Part shown: one piece after another, positions 1 through 8,500 of the stretch
How positions within the stretch are numbered: position 1 is the stretch's first letter
Layout of the letters: each line of letters opens with the position of its first letter
Source of the DNA: CAZUGA01 sp964619885
GTDB lineage: Bacteria; Pseudomonadota; Gammaproteobacteria; Methylococcales; UBA1147
Assembly: GCA_964619885.1 (NCBI GenBank)
Contig: CAZUGA010000050.1
Coordinates: 1 to 28,735 of the forward strand
Length of the DNA stretch: 28,735 bases
Reading direction: 5' to 3'
The notes under the pieces: generated by a model
Told to the model about the DNA's origin: nothing
Database searches by the model: none
Seen by the model: only the letters and a program-made list of their open reading frames with translations
Position numbers and translations under genes: made by a program

Positions 1-3
1 AAA

Positions 4-21
4 TTTCCCCCATGGGGGAAA
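4..21. repeat. 18-bp perfect palindrome at window edge
   Basis: TTTCCCCCATGGGGGAAA reads identically on both strands. It lies just before the barrel pseudogene. As a hairpin it would have a stem of C/G and T/A pairs with a very tight loop. No tract of T follows it, so it is not a standard intrinsic terminator. It could be an operator or the end of a small repeat; the window edge hides its context. Confidence 0.5.
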
Positions 22-52
22 AAGAAAAAGCGACAACTAGCCTGACATATAG

Positions 53-598
53 GGAAGTTATGGTCTTCGCATAAACGGTAAGTCCAGCGTAATAGATAAC
101 TTCAACTTACTCTACACGACCGAGTATGCCTTCCAACAAAACTACCAAAACAATCCGAACGACTACGAAGCCGATTACTTCCATGTCATTGGAGGTTTTG
201 AGATTCCAGAAATTGGCTGGAGCTTGACCAATTTGACCGGAAAAATAGGCTGGGAACAATTGGGGTCAGATAATAACATTAGTCTTCAAACACCCCGTGG
301 AACCAACCATGCCATCAATGGGTGGGCGGAAAAATTTCTGGTCACTCCGCCAAATGGCATTCAAGACCTTTACGGGATCCTATCGGCCAGGTTGTTTGGT
401 GTCAAAATAGCGGCGCTATACCACCACTTCGATTCTGCCGTCGGCAGTATTGATTATGGCCACGAAATTGATACGTTGGTCGTCAAGAAATTCGCCAAGC
501 ATTAAACGCTGCTATTCAAATACGCCAATTACTTCGCTCGTGACTTTGCAACCGACACGCAAAAATTCTGGATATCCGTTGGAATAGATTTTCAATAA
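53..598 (+). pseudogene. Alginate-export-like outer membrane porin, C-terminal remnant with in-frame stop
   Basis: One reading frame runs from 53 to 598 and gives a typical C-terminal half of an alginate-export family beta-barrel porin. Recognisable segments are NLLYTTEYAFQQNY, QTPRGTNHAINGWAEKFL, GIQDLYGILSARLFGVK and a final strand FWISVGIDFQ. Two defects are visible. A TAG at 50-52 closes the frame upstream with no plausible start after it. A TAA at 503-505 interrupts the frame between KKFAKH and TLLFKYANYFARDFATD. Translation continues in the same frame beyond that stop to TAA at 596-598, so a single substitution (an aromatic codon is expected there in relatives) explains the break. A TTG at 224 could start a 93-residue product, but that would be an unexported barrel fragment. 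I infer a dead gene truncated at its 5' end. The family match is from memory of conserved segments. Confidence 0.75.
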
Positions 599-768
599 AA
601 CATTGCGCGTAACATCAGCTTCAAAAGGCAAATACGAACCTAGACTTAGATATTGAATGGCCACAGAACTATAGCATTACCCACATTGTGCGAATTGGAT
701 TGATTCTTAACCTTCCTCAATCCGAAAAAAAAAGGCACAATATGGAAACAAGCGCCACAAAAAAATAG
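599..768 (+). pseudogene. Possible second beta-barrel protein C-terminal relic
   Basis: Directly after the porin relic, frame 599 onward reads NIARNISFKRQIRT and stops. A different frame from 613 then reads TNLDLDIEWPQNYSITHIVRIGLILNL and ends at TAG 766-768. The pieces look like the last strands of another outer-membrane barrel (alternating hydrophobic residues, aromatic belt, final strand ending in NL), joined by a frameshift. No start codon or ribosome site is visible. The identity of the parent protein is not recognised. The abrupt contact with the previous relic suggests deletion or recombination that fused gene debris. Chance resemblance is possible for so short a piece. Confidence 0.35.
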
Positions 769-838
769 AGATTATCCAATAAACACGGCGCATTCTGATT
801 CCTTCAACTTAATACACTGATGACCCGTGAAAAAAAAT

Positions 839-2002
839 ATGAAAATTGTTATTGCACCGGATTCCTTTAAGGAAAACATGACATCCCTGGAAGTGGCTAC
901 CGCCATCGAAAAAGGGATAATGCAGGTTTTTCCTGAGGCGGAATGCCTAAAGGTGCCCATGGCCGACGGCGGCGAGGGTACGGTTCAATCGCTGGTTGAC
1001 GCGACTAACGGCCGGATTGTGCACAAAACCGTGGTCGGCCCATTGGGCAATCCGGTCAACGCGCACTATGGATTTTTGGGCGATAGCACCACAGCGGTTA
1101 TTGAAATGGCCGAAGCTTCCGGCCTACCACTGGTGCCTAAGGACAAAAGAAACCCACTTGAAACCACCACATATGGGACCGGAGAACTTATCGCTGCAGC
1201 GCTCGATGAAGGTGTTAAAAAAATCATCATCGGCATTGGTGGATCCAGCACCAATGATGGCGGTGCTGGGATGGCACAGGCCTTGGGGGCAAAGCTTATA
1301 GACAATCAAGGCAACCAAATCTCAAATCACGCCGGTGGCGGAATCCTCAACACAATAGCGCAAATCGATATATCCGACTTGGACCCGCGCATCAAGGAAA
1401 CCGAAATTCTGGTCGCTTGTGACGTGGACAATCCATTGTGCGGCGATCGTGGCGCATCTGCGGTATTTGGCCCGCAAAAAGGGGCCAGTCCGGAAATGGT
1501 CAATACGTTGGATGCCAATCTAGGACATTTTGCCAATATCATAAAAAGCCATCTGGGAAAAGACGTAAAGGACATTACAGGCGCGGGAGCGGCCGGTGGA
1601 TTGGGTGCGGGACTGGTCGCGTTCTGCGATGCGACCATGCAAAGCGGCGTTGATATCGTAATCGAAGCCACAAAACTGGAACAAGCGCTGGAAGGCGCAA
1701 CGTTAGCAATTACTGGTGAAGGAAAGGTCGATTTTCAAACAGCATTTGGAAAAACACCGTCCGGCGTCGCAAAAACCGCCAAAAAAGCCGATATACCCGT
1801 AGTCGCGATAGGCGGTGCATTGGCAGACGATGCGCGCGGGGTATTCGAACATGGTATCGATGGTTTAGAAAGCGCCGCAGCCAAAGACATGAGCTTAGAA
1901 GATGCGATTCGAAATTCCCGAACCCATCTCCAATACGCTGGCGAACGTTTGGCTAGGATGCTACTGATAGGACAGCGGATAGAACGCAAACTGGCGAAAT
2001 AA
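839..2002 (+). CDS. Glycerate 2-kinase (GlxK/GarK family)
   Basis: Phosphorylates D-glycerate with ATP to 2-phosphoglycerate, feeding glyoxylate/serine-cycle or glycerate metabolism into lower glycolysis; cytoplasmic. The 387-residue protein has the usual family length. It opens with the family-typical MKIVIAPDSFKENMTSLE and contains MADGGEGTVQSL, GIGGSSTNDGGAGMAQALGA (about 130-150), GAGAAGGLGAG and the C-terminal LAITGEGKVDFQTAFGKTPSGVA. I prefer the ATG at 839 because the conserved N-terminus begins there. A GTG at 827 would add four residues (MKKN). Neither start has a clear Shine-Dalgarno. The gene stands alone: decayed barrel DNA lies on both sides, and two hairpins follow the stop. The symbol garK or glxK cannot be decided from sequence. 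The frame is intact and looks functional. Confidence 0.93.
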   Translation: MKIVIAPDSFKENMTSLEVATAIEKGIMQVFPEAECLKVPMADGGEGTVQSLVDATNGRIVHKTVVGPLGNPVNAHYGFLGDSTTAVIEMAEASGLPLVPKDKRNPLETTTYGTGELIAAALDEGVKKIIIGIGGSSTNDGGAGMAQALGAKLIDNQGNQISNHAGGGILNTIAQIDISDLDPRIKETEILVACDVDNPLCGDRGASAVFGPQKGASPEMVNTLDANLGHFANIIKSHLGKDVKDITGAGAAGGLGAGLVAFCDATMQSGVDIVIEATKLEQALEGATLAITGEGKVDFQTAFGKTPSGVAKTAKKADIPVVAIGGALADDARGVFEHGIDGLESAAAKDMSLEDAIRNSRTHLQYAGERLARMLLIGQRIERKLAK

Positions 2003-2017
2003 GTCTGTCTATTCGAC

Positions 2018-2044
2018 GTAAGGCCTGAATCATTCGGGCCTTAC
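2018..2044 (+). terminator. Hairpin after glycerate kinase, no T-tract
   Basis: Arms GTAAGGCCTGAAT (2018-2030) and ATTCGGGCCTTAC (2032-2044) pair over 13 positions with one G-T wobble, leaving a very short loop once inner pairs open. It begins 15 nt after the glycerate kinase stop. No T-run follows, so it may act as a 3' stabiliser or a weak bidirectional terminator. Confidence 0.5.
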
Positions 2045-2050
2045 AAGGAA

Positions 2051-2077
2051 ACCTAATTTCTTAGGGTAAAATTAGGT
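2051..2077. terminator. Second hairpin, AT-rich arms
   Basis: Perfect 9-bp arms ACCTAATTT (2051-2059) and AAATTAGGT (2069-2077) flank a 9-nt loop. It sits only 6 nt after the previous hairpin and overlaps the stop codon of the minus-strand barrel relic, so the pair may once have separated two converging genes. Confidence 0.4.
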
Positions 2078-2200
2078 GTAATAGCTCAAACCTGCGCTGA
2101 CGGACAGAGCAAGATTTTGTTGGAATAAAGTATCGCCTTCCCCCCCGAAACGGCCATATATCGGGCATACACTGAACTGGCGGCACCGAACCCACTTCGG
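2072..2200 (-). pseudogene. Minus-strand C-terminal relic of an outer-membrane barrel
   Basis: Read on the minus strand from about 2160 down to TAA at 2072-2074, the frame gives IYGRFGGEGDTLFQQN followed by LALSVSAGLSYYT and stop. That is the pattern of a last beta-strand of an outer-membrane transporter or porin, ending in an aromatic. The frame can be followed upstream to about 2200 (a cysteine-rich stretch ending QFSVCP), where resemblance fades. No start is available. The parent family is not certain; MetA/phenol-degradation-type transporters end this way. The fragment is short, so the call is tentative. Confidence 0.35.
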
Positions 2201-2664
2201 TCAGACGAAAAAATAATCTACGAATCTAACAGCTTGAACGCGATCGTCCGGTTTTGCTCAGAAGCCGTCGTTGCGTTAGTTGAATTAAAGATGATTTACA
2301 AGCAAAGGGAGGGAGCAACACACTATATTTAGCGTCGTCCCAAAGGGGCTCTTTTAGAGTGGTATCTGGAAAAACTGGACATCAAAGCCGTTATATTCAA
2401 TTTTCGATGTAAGTTTTTGCACCTAATCGCCTTGGCGTTTTCGAAGTTGTTTTGCGTAGGCCGGTCTGAATTTCCGATACCATTGTCCAGTGGATGCGGA
2501 AATGGCGGCGATCCAGAGCGCGTCCAGAATATTTTTGAAATCTCAAATGATTTTTCATGCATGTATTAGTAACGAGTCGCACTAACGTTGATGACAGAAC
2601 TTTCAACTATACTTCGAAAGACAATTACGATGCATCTTTAGTTATTGATATTACATAGAAAAAC
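2201..2664. other. Gene-free stretch before the HDOD-GGDEF gene
   Basis: No frame here has a start, codon pattern and recognisable protein together. Short open stretches (for example minus strand 2329-2562) give compositionally odd peptides. It is probably degraded coding DNA plus the promoter region of the gene at 2665. I see no convincing -35/-10 pair. Confidence 0.5.
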
Positions 2665-4221
2665 ATGATTATGTCGTTTTTATCGAATCATCCCCCATTC
2701 GTGGAAGACGAGAAACTACTTGCCCGCCTTAAGCAATCGACCAATTTGCCAAGTCCGCCAGGAGTTGCGGCCCGCATTATAGAACTTGGACAGGATCCTG
2801 CGGCGAACGTCGGTGCGGTGGCCGAAGCGGTTAGTCTTGACCCTGCCTTATCCGCCAAAATGCTAAGAATGGCGAATTCGCCGATGTACGCGCGGCAGCG
2901 GAAAGCTGAGAACTTACGTCAAGTGATCCTAATGTTGGGATTAAACGGGACCCTCAATCTTGCCTTGAGCTTTTCTTTAGTCAACTCTTTTCGATGCAAA
3001 GATCAAAAAGGAATGGATTATGCGCTATTTTGGCGTCGATCATTGTCTGCCGCGATATGTTCTCGGTTGCTTGGCGTTCATTTTCAATCCAATAAAAAGG
3101 AGGAGCTATTTCTAGCTGCGCTGCTTCAGGATATTGGAATGCTGGCACTCGATAAAGTGGTTCCGGATTTGTACCAGGCCATTGGAACTAGGCAGGCCAA
3201 CCACCAGGACGTCGGGGTGTTCGAACGTAGAAAAATTGGTTCGGACCATGCAAATATCGGGGCTTGGTTGTTAGAAACCTGGAATTTTCCCGATTGGATT
3301 TTGTCTGCGGTAGCGAATAGTCACAATCCGGAAGCAGTCGATCCGAACCAGGAATCCGAACTGATTTGTCGTTGTGTTTGTGTGTCGGCGGCGATGGCCG
3401 ACATTTTGATTCGAGAAGATCACGACGCAGCAGTCGAAGAAGCCGCAGATCGGGCAAATACCCTTCTAGGCATTGATCGAGCGGTACTGACCTCTATTTT
3501 GGAACATGCCGGAACGGAACTGAAGGAAACGGCAGCATTGTTTGAGGTTGACTTAGGTGATGCCATCCTCATGGATTCTCTTTTAGACTATGCCAAAGAA
3601 GTCCTGATGCAGCGCAATATTAAAACGACGTGTGAAATTTCGGAATTGCAGAACAATATTGTGTCGTTAGAAAACAAAGTTCAAGAATTGGAAGTAGCCA
3701 ATCACCGAGACGAATTGACCGGGTTGTACAATCGTAGATACTTAGACGCAACACTTAGCGAAGAATTGATCAGCGCCCAACAGCACGGCTGGCCCCTTTC
3801 AGTGGCATTCATCGATTTGGATAGCTTTAAAGGCATCAATGATAGTTATGGTCATCAAGCCGGTGATTCGATTTTACAGGCCTCGGCCAATTTGATCACG
3901 AAAAATACGCGTGACAGCGACATTGCCGTACGATATGGAGGTGATGAATATATTGTTGTTCTTGTCGGCACTGGTTCGGAGGGTGCGCACGTGACCAGCG
4001 AGCGTATCATTAATGCTTTTCGAAACGCTAAATATACCCTTGGAAAAAGCAACCGAGTGATTTTAACCGTATCAATAGGTTTAGTTGTCCATGGCGAAGG
4101 AGTAGACTTTGACAATCCGGAACAATTACTCAGGGCTGCCGATGACGCTCTCTATTCTGCGAAAGAAGGAGGGCGTAATCAGTACATCCTTTATGATCCG
4201 GATCTGGTTGTTGAAATCTGA
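2665..4221 (+). CDS. HDOD-GGDEF protein, putative diguanylate cyclase
   Basis: A 518-residue cytoplasmic signalling protein with no signal peptide or membrane segment. Residues about 20-230 form an HDOD domain (LPSPPGVAARIIELGQDP, then SLDPALSAKMLRMANSPMY and LLQDIGMLALDKVV). Residues about 315-345 are a predicted coiled coil (ISELQNNIVSLENKVQELEV). Residues about 350-510 are a GGDEF domain starting DELTGLYNRRYLD. The active-site motif is RYGGDEYIVV: GGDEY in place of GGDEF, a tolerated variant. An RDSD motif five residues upstream fits the RxxD inhibitory site, so product inhibition by c-di-GMP is expected. No EAL domain is present. ATGs at 2665 and 2671 are both possible; ribosome sites are weak. 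What the HDOD domain senses cannot be read from sequence. The only other c-di-GMP protein in the window is the PilZ protein at 11737. Confidence 0.9.
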   Translation: MIMSFLSNHPPFVEDEKLLARLKQSTNLPSPPGVAARIIELGQDPAANVGAVAEAVSLDPALSAKMLRMANSPMYARQRKAENLRQVILMLGLNGTLNLALSFSLVNSFRCKDQKGMDYALFWRRSLSAAICSRLLGVHFQSNKKEELFLAALLQDIGMLALDKVVPDLYQAIGTRQANHQDVGVFERRKIGSDHANIGAWLLETWNFPDWILSAVANSHNPEAVDPNQESELICRCVCVSAAMADILIREDHDAAVEEAADRANTLLGIDRAVLTSILEHAGTELKETAALFEVDLGDAILMDSLLDYAKEVLMQRNIKTTCEISELQNNIVSLENKVQELEVANHRDELTGLYNRRYLDATLSEELISAQQHGWPLSVAFIDLDSFKGINDSYGHQAGDSILQASANLITKNTRDSDIAVRYGGDEYIVVLVGTGSEGAHVTSERIINAFRNAKYTLGKSNRVILTVSIGLVVHGEGVDFDNPEQLLRAADDALYSAKEGGRNQYILYDPDLVVEI

Positions 4222-4223
4222 GT

Positions 4224-4273
4224 GACGGTTCTGGGTCTACAGTTGCCTGTCGCGAGTCAATCCCGTGACCGTC
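4224..4273 (+). terminator. Nested stem-loop after the HDOD-GGDEF gene
   Basis: Arms GACGGTTCTGGG (4224-4235) and CCCGTGACCGTC (4262-4273) pair with one mismatch and two wobbles. The 26-nt loop contains its own small hairpin (ACAG 4239-4242 with CTGT 4247-4250). It starts within a few bases of the stop. There is no T-tract, so terminator function is uncertain. Confidence 0.35.
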
Positions 4274-4574
4274 CGGAGTTAGTCCAGAGCAGCCATTCGT
4301 TTTTCCACGACTGATGATTTTCGTCGCGTTGGTTAATGTCAGCTACTCGTACATTCGAGCCGGCGCAAATCAGGGGGAATTTTAACGCACCGTCATTCCT
4401 TGCCTAATTGAGCCTTCAAGTTTCCCATTACGGTTGAGCGATTTGTTTTGGTACTTTTCTCCAAATGATCGAGCAAACTTTTCCCAGCACCTGCATCGCT
4501 ATCCACCAACTTATAATCTTGCTGAAATAAATCGTCCGTATACTCATCACACCCCGGTTTGTCAGGATCGAAGC
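4274..4574. other. Convergent intergenic stretch, nothing recognised
   Basis: This lies between the stop of the plus-strand cyclase and the stop of the minus-strand orphan gene. An open frame from 4434 on the plus strand runs back into the orphan gene and gives a low-complexity, aromatic-rich peptide, so I do not call it. No RNA gene or repeat was seen. Confidence 0.5.
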
Positions 4575-5360
4575 TTAATATGGGTAAATCGACGGATAAT
4601 TTTTTTTGACCAATTCTTGCCGTGCTTTCGCAGTAAGTCGATCTTTTAATGCTCGTCCATCGCTAGTCAACACACTATCACCAATACCGCTATTTTGCGT
4701 GGAATAAAATATGCCCATTAGCGCATCCTTACGAACCCCTATAAGAATTTCATTGTAAAAGTTACCTTGACTCAGACATCGTAGTTTCTGTAACGAATTA
4801 ATCCATCCCTCTTCAATCTCATTGGCATTTTCTTCCAATCGCCTCTCCGGGGGTTTCCAGAAAGGATTAGAAGAATCATTTTTTTCAGCGGGTTCTCGCC
4901 AAAACTTTTGACAAGTTTTCATATCACTTGAAAACAAATAACGCTCGCCTTTCAGATCGCACTGGTTAATATCGTAGATCAATCCGTCGACTGAAAATTT
5001 CGAATCTTCCGAATAAAGGTTAACTTGAGCCGTCGGCGGTAACAGCGACATTGGAGTTTTTAGCGTCCATTCATAGGCTGGGGCACCCTCATCGATGCCC
5101 TTAAACTTTTTTGTGATTGCTTTCTTCTGTTTATTATCCCACACGATTTTGTCGGTCTCGGGATAAGTCGACTGCCATTTTTCACGGCAAATTCGTCGAT
5201 AGGCCAACGGGTCTTTTAAATCCGTAATATGATAATTCCAGCGGATATTTTCAAATATATCACTCGGTACTGGTGTAACCTTTAAATCGTGGATTACTTT
5301 GACCGCCGCGTTATGGTCTTTCACTATCTTTCGAACCTCGGTTACACCAATTTTTCTCAT
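4575..5360 (-). CDS. Unrecognised 261-residue protein (orphan)
   Basis: I do not recognise this protein. It starts MRKIGVTEVRKIVKDHNAAV and ends RQELVKKNYPSIYPY. It is hydrophilic and rich in Lys, Glu, Asp and Trp, with no signal peptide, membrane segment or clear nucleotide-binding motif, so it is probably cytoplasmic. Only two or three cysteines are present. I chose the ATG at 5358-5360 because AAGGGA lies about 7 nt upstream and a strong dyad sits just beyond. An ATG at 5421-5423 would add 21 residues but has a poor ribosome site and would put the dyad inside the coding region. The gene is transcribed alone, between a convergent signalling gene and the large regulator gene upstream on the same strand. 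Base composition looks more AT-rich than its neighbours. Function unknown. Confidence 0.65.
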   Translation of the reverse strand: MRKIGVTEVRKIVKDHNAAVKVIHDLKVTPVPSDIFENIRWNYHITDLKDPLAYRRICREKWQSTYPETDKIVWDNKQKKAITKKFKGIDEGAPAYEWTLKTPMSLLPPTAQVNLYSEDSKFSVDGLIYDINQCDLKGERYLFSSDMKTCQKFWREPAEKNDSSNPFWKPPERRLEENANEIEEGWINSLQKLRCLSQGNFYNEILIGVRKDALMGIFYSTQNSGIGDSVLTSDGRALKDRLTAKARQELVKKNYPSIYPY

Positions 5361-5369
5361 AATGTCCCT

Positions 5370-5395
5370 TTTTTGATCAGTACACTGATTAAAAA
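5370..5395. promoter_or_regulatory. Dyad directly upstream of the orphan gene
   Basis: On the plus strand the arms are TTTTTGATCAGT (5370-5381) and ACTGATTAAAAA (5384-5395), separated by AC. Only one position (G/T) is unpaired in the 12-bp arms; the ATCAGT/ACTGAT core is perfect. It lies 10-35 nt before the preferred ATG and touches the ribosome site. It has no T-run outside the stem, so it resembles an operator more than a terminator. Autoregulation is possible but is inference. Confidence 0.4.
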
Positions 5396-5549
5396 CGTGC
5401 CAAAGAGCTAATCGATTTTGCATTCAATCAATTTATGAGCCGCTGACATAGACGGTTTAGCGATTACACAACCGAATGGACAGCATTAGAGCAACCGATT
5501 AAACATACTTTCGTTGCATCCATTAGCCACTTAATCCAGTTATTCATAA

Positions 5550-8500
5550 TCAAACAGCATCGGTCCCGGCGTTCAGATAAACCACGTTTGATCCTTTTTT
5601 CTGCTGCTTCAATCTCGTTGATAAGTTCTCCAATAAACACTGGGCTTGACGAACTTCATACGTATCCAATCCTTCGGTAAACCAACCGGTAATCTCGCGC
5701 AAACAATCATACGCTTCAGTATACCTTTGTTGCTTGAAATACAATTGACTCAATCCGATCGACACCCGCAGTTCGTAAGCTTTCATCCCTTGCTTCCTCG
5801 CGTTTCGGCAAGCGGCTTCGAATAGCTCTTCTGCACAATCACGTTGCGAACCCTTATCGCTTTCCAGCACCATCAATTCGGCCTGCAAATATTGGCGTTG
5901 TATGTCGTAACAATGCTCGCGGCTTGGCGAGGCTAGTATCGATTGGCCATCGGCGATATTTCCGACAAGCCGATAAGATTCCGCCAAAAACACCGACAAG
6001 TAAGAATCGGCGGCTGGTGCATCGGGCCGTTCCGTTTGCATTGCGCGCGTGATGTCTTCGTTTGCCCGATTCGTATCCCCGACCAAAGCGTAAGTCCACG
6101 CACGTAAATGGTAAGCCCAAGCCGTCAAGAACGAAAAACCGAATTTTAACGCGAGTTCTGTCCCGCGTTTAGCGCTAGGCAATGCTGCTTCGCCATCACA
6201 ACGATAAAGGTGCACTAACGTTAAATTGTGGATCGCAAACACTAAGCTATACGGATGATCCAAAGACTCGGCCAACGCTAAGGCTCGCAATTCATAATCC
6301 AGCGCTTGATCTGGAAACCCTAGCGTCCATAGAGTTTGACCCACTCTTGCATAGCAGAAAACGCCCGGATCCAAACCATAAAGCGCTGCGTGACCTTCGT
6401 GGCGTTGTTTATCGTACAATGCAATGCCTCTTAACGCGTGCTTGTAACTGGCACGATGGTTACCGGTAAAAAAAAGGCTGCTCGCCAAACCGACTTCGGC
6501 CTCGAGTAGATAGCCTGAATCATCCAGTTGCTCAGATAGCTGGAACAAAAATTGTGCTAATTGTTTTGCTTTTTGCAAGTCGCCCCGTATTGTATACAAC
6601 GATCGTAAACCAAATAACACACGAAATTGCTCGGCTTTTTCGCCCAATTTCTCGCACAATTGTCCGGCTCTTTGATAACAATCTTCGATTTCGGGTGCCG
6701 CATTACCATGACTGATGGTAATCACGGGCGCTTTGATCAACAGTAAAGATAATTCCATGCGATCCCGTTCTTCCGAGGGCGTTAGCTTTTCAATTAGGCT
6801 TAGTGCTTTGGTCACCGTGTGCAAAGCTTCCCGTCCGGCACCGCGTTCTGCAACAGTTTGCGCCAAAAGTTTCAAATATTTGACCGTTCTCCAATAATCA
6901 CGGCCTTCTTCAAAATGAACCGCCAGTCGATTGGCGATCTCATTGTGGCTATCTTGGTATCCTTGCTCCAAACGCAAGCCCAATTGACGGTGAATCTGGC
7001 TTCGACGATAAGTGCTAACACGGCTGTACAATACTTTCTGATACATTACGTGAGTGAATTCGTAACGATTGGAAAAACTGCCGTCGGGCCACTCGCTTTC
7101 GCCACTAGACCTTAAAAAATGTCCGCTACGGGCTAAGTCTTCCAAGCGATTTTCGGCCTCTAACATTTCCATTTCCAATACTTCGGCAACTTCAGTCTGT
7201 GTAAACCGCGTCGCAACCCCACCGGGATAGCCAGCGACACTGGCAGCTTCGAGCAATTTTTGCGTATCAGGATCGAGTCGCTCGATCTGGCGCATTATCA
7301 TTAACTTTAGGTCGTCCGGTAAACAGTGGTTAAGATCTGCGACGGGGCCTGTTAAAACCCACTTCTGGTCCGCTTTCTTGATAAACCCGGTGTTACTCAG
7401 ATAATTAATGACATTGAGCATGAACAAAGGATTGCCTTCAGATTGCTCATGCACCATTGTCACGAATTCTTGCGGAAATTCATGGTTCGGAAACGTCCTC
7501 GCCAGATAGAGTCCAACTAGATGCCTGTCCAAAAAATCAAGCGGCACCGTAACACAAAGCTGCCGCTGGTGTAGATCATGATTAACCGCTGCGATTGAGT
7601 GATTCACCGTTGCTGCATCGATCGAACGATAAGTGCCGATAATCAATAGCCGTGCCGGACTGGAGCGGCGGGCCAAAAACGACAATAGATCAACCGACGA
7701 GCGATCGCACCAATGTAAATCCTCGAATACCAAAATCAGCAATCGGTTCGAGGTTGCCGATTCGAGTGCACTGGTCAATTCTCGCAACATGCTATGTTGT
7801 AAACCGGTCTGCGATTTTTTAGTCGACGCTCGTCTATTTGCCGCATCCTCGATCTCCGGAATATGTTCCAACCATGTTGGTGCGTGGCATCCGAGAATTT
7901 CGGTAAACGCGTCACCTTGCTGTCGGGCCAGATCACCCATCGCGTCCAGTATAGGTGAATACGCTTCAGTCGCGCTGAAATGTTCTATACACTGCCCACT
8001 CGCAGTCCATAGGTGACAATCATTGATATTAAGTTGAATAAAAGCGTTAACTAGTGTGGTTTTACCGATACCCGGTTCCCCATTGATGAAAACAAATTGG
8101 CGATGTCCCAAATTGGCCTTTTGTAAACAATCATTCAATACCCCCAAGGCCAATTCGCGTCCGACAACCAGATCTTGGTCTACAAAGTTCGCGTAATTAT
8201 CTGCTGAACCCGCGTAACACATCTGACTGCTTGTCTCACAGATAAATCGGTATCCCCGTTTGGGAACCGTCTCTATATAGGTGGGATTTTTAACATCGTC
8301 TTGAAGTACCGCTCGAATTTCGCGGATGCAGACCGTCAATGCGGCATCGGTCACAATGACACCCGGCCAGACCTTGTCAAATAACTCATCGCGAGTCAGT
8401 AAATTCCCCGCCGATTGCACTAAACAATGCAGAACCGAAAAAGCCTTGGGTGTCAATGAAAGCGAAATATTATTTCGCAGCAAAACCGCATCGATGGGAT

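Noticed and set aside
2329..2606. Two overlapping minus-strand frames of 69-77 residues
   Set aside because: Odd composition, no ribosome site, no recognisable motif, and they overlap each other in different frames.
4434..4649. Plus-strand 71-residue frame
   Set aside because: It runs antisense into the end of the orphan gene and encodes an aromatic, basic, low-plausibility peptide.
7633..8016. Plus-strand 127-residue frame
   Set aside because: It lies wholly antisense to the ATPase domain of the large regulator, which has clear motifs.
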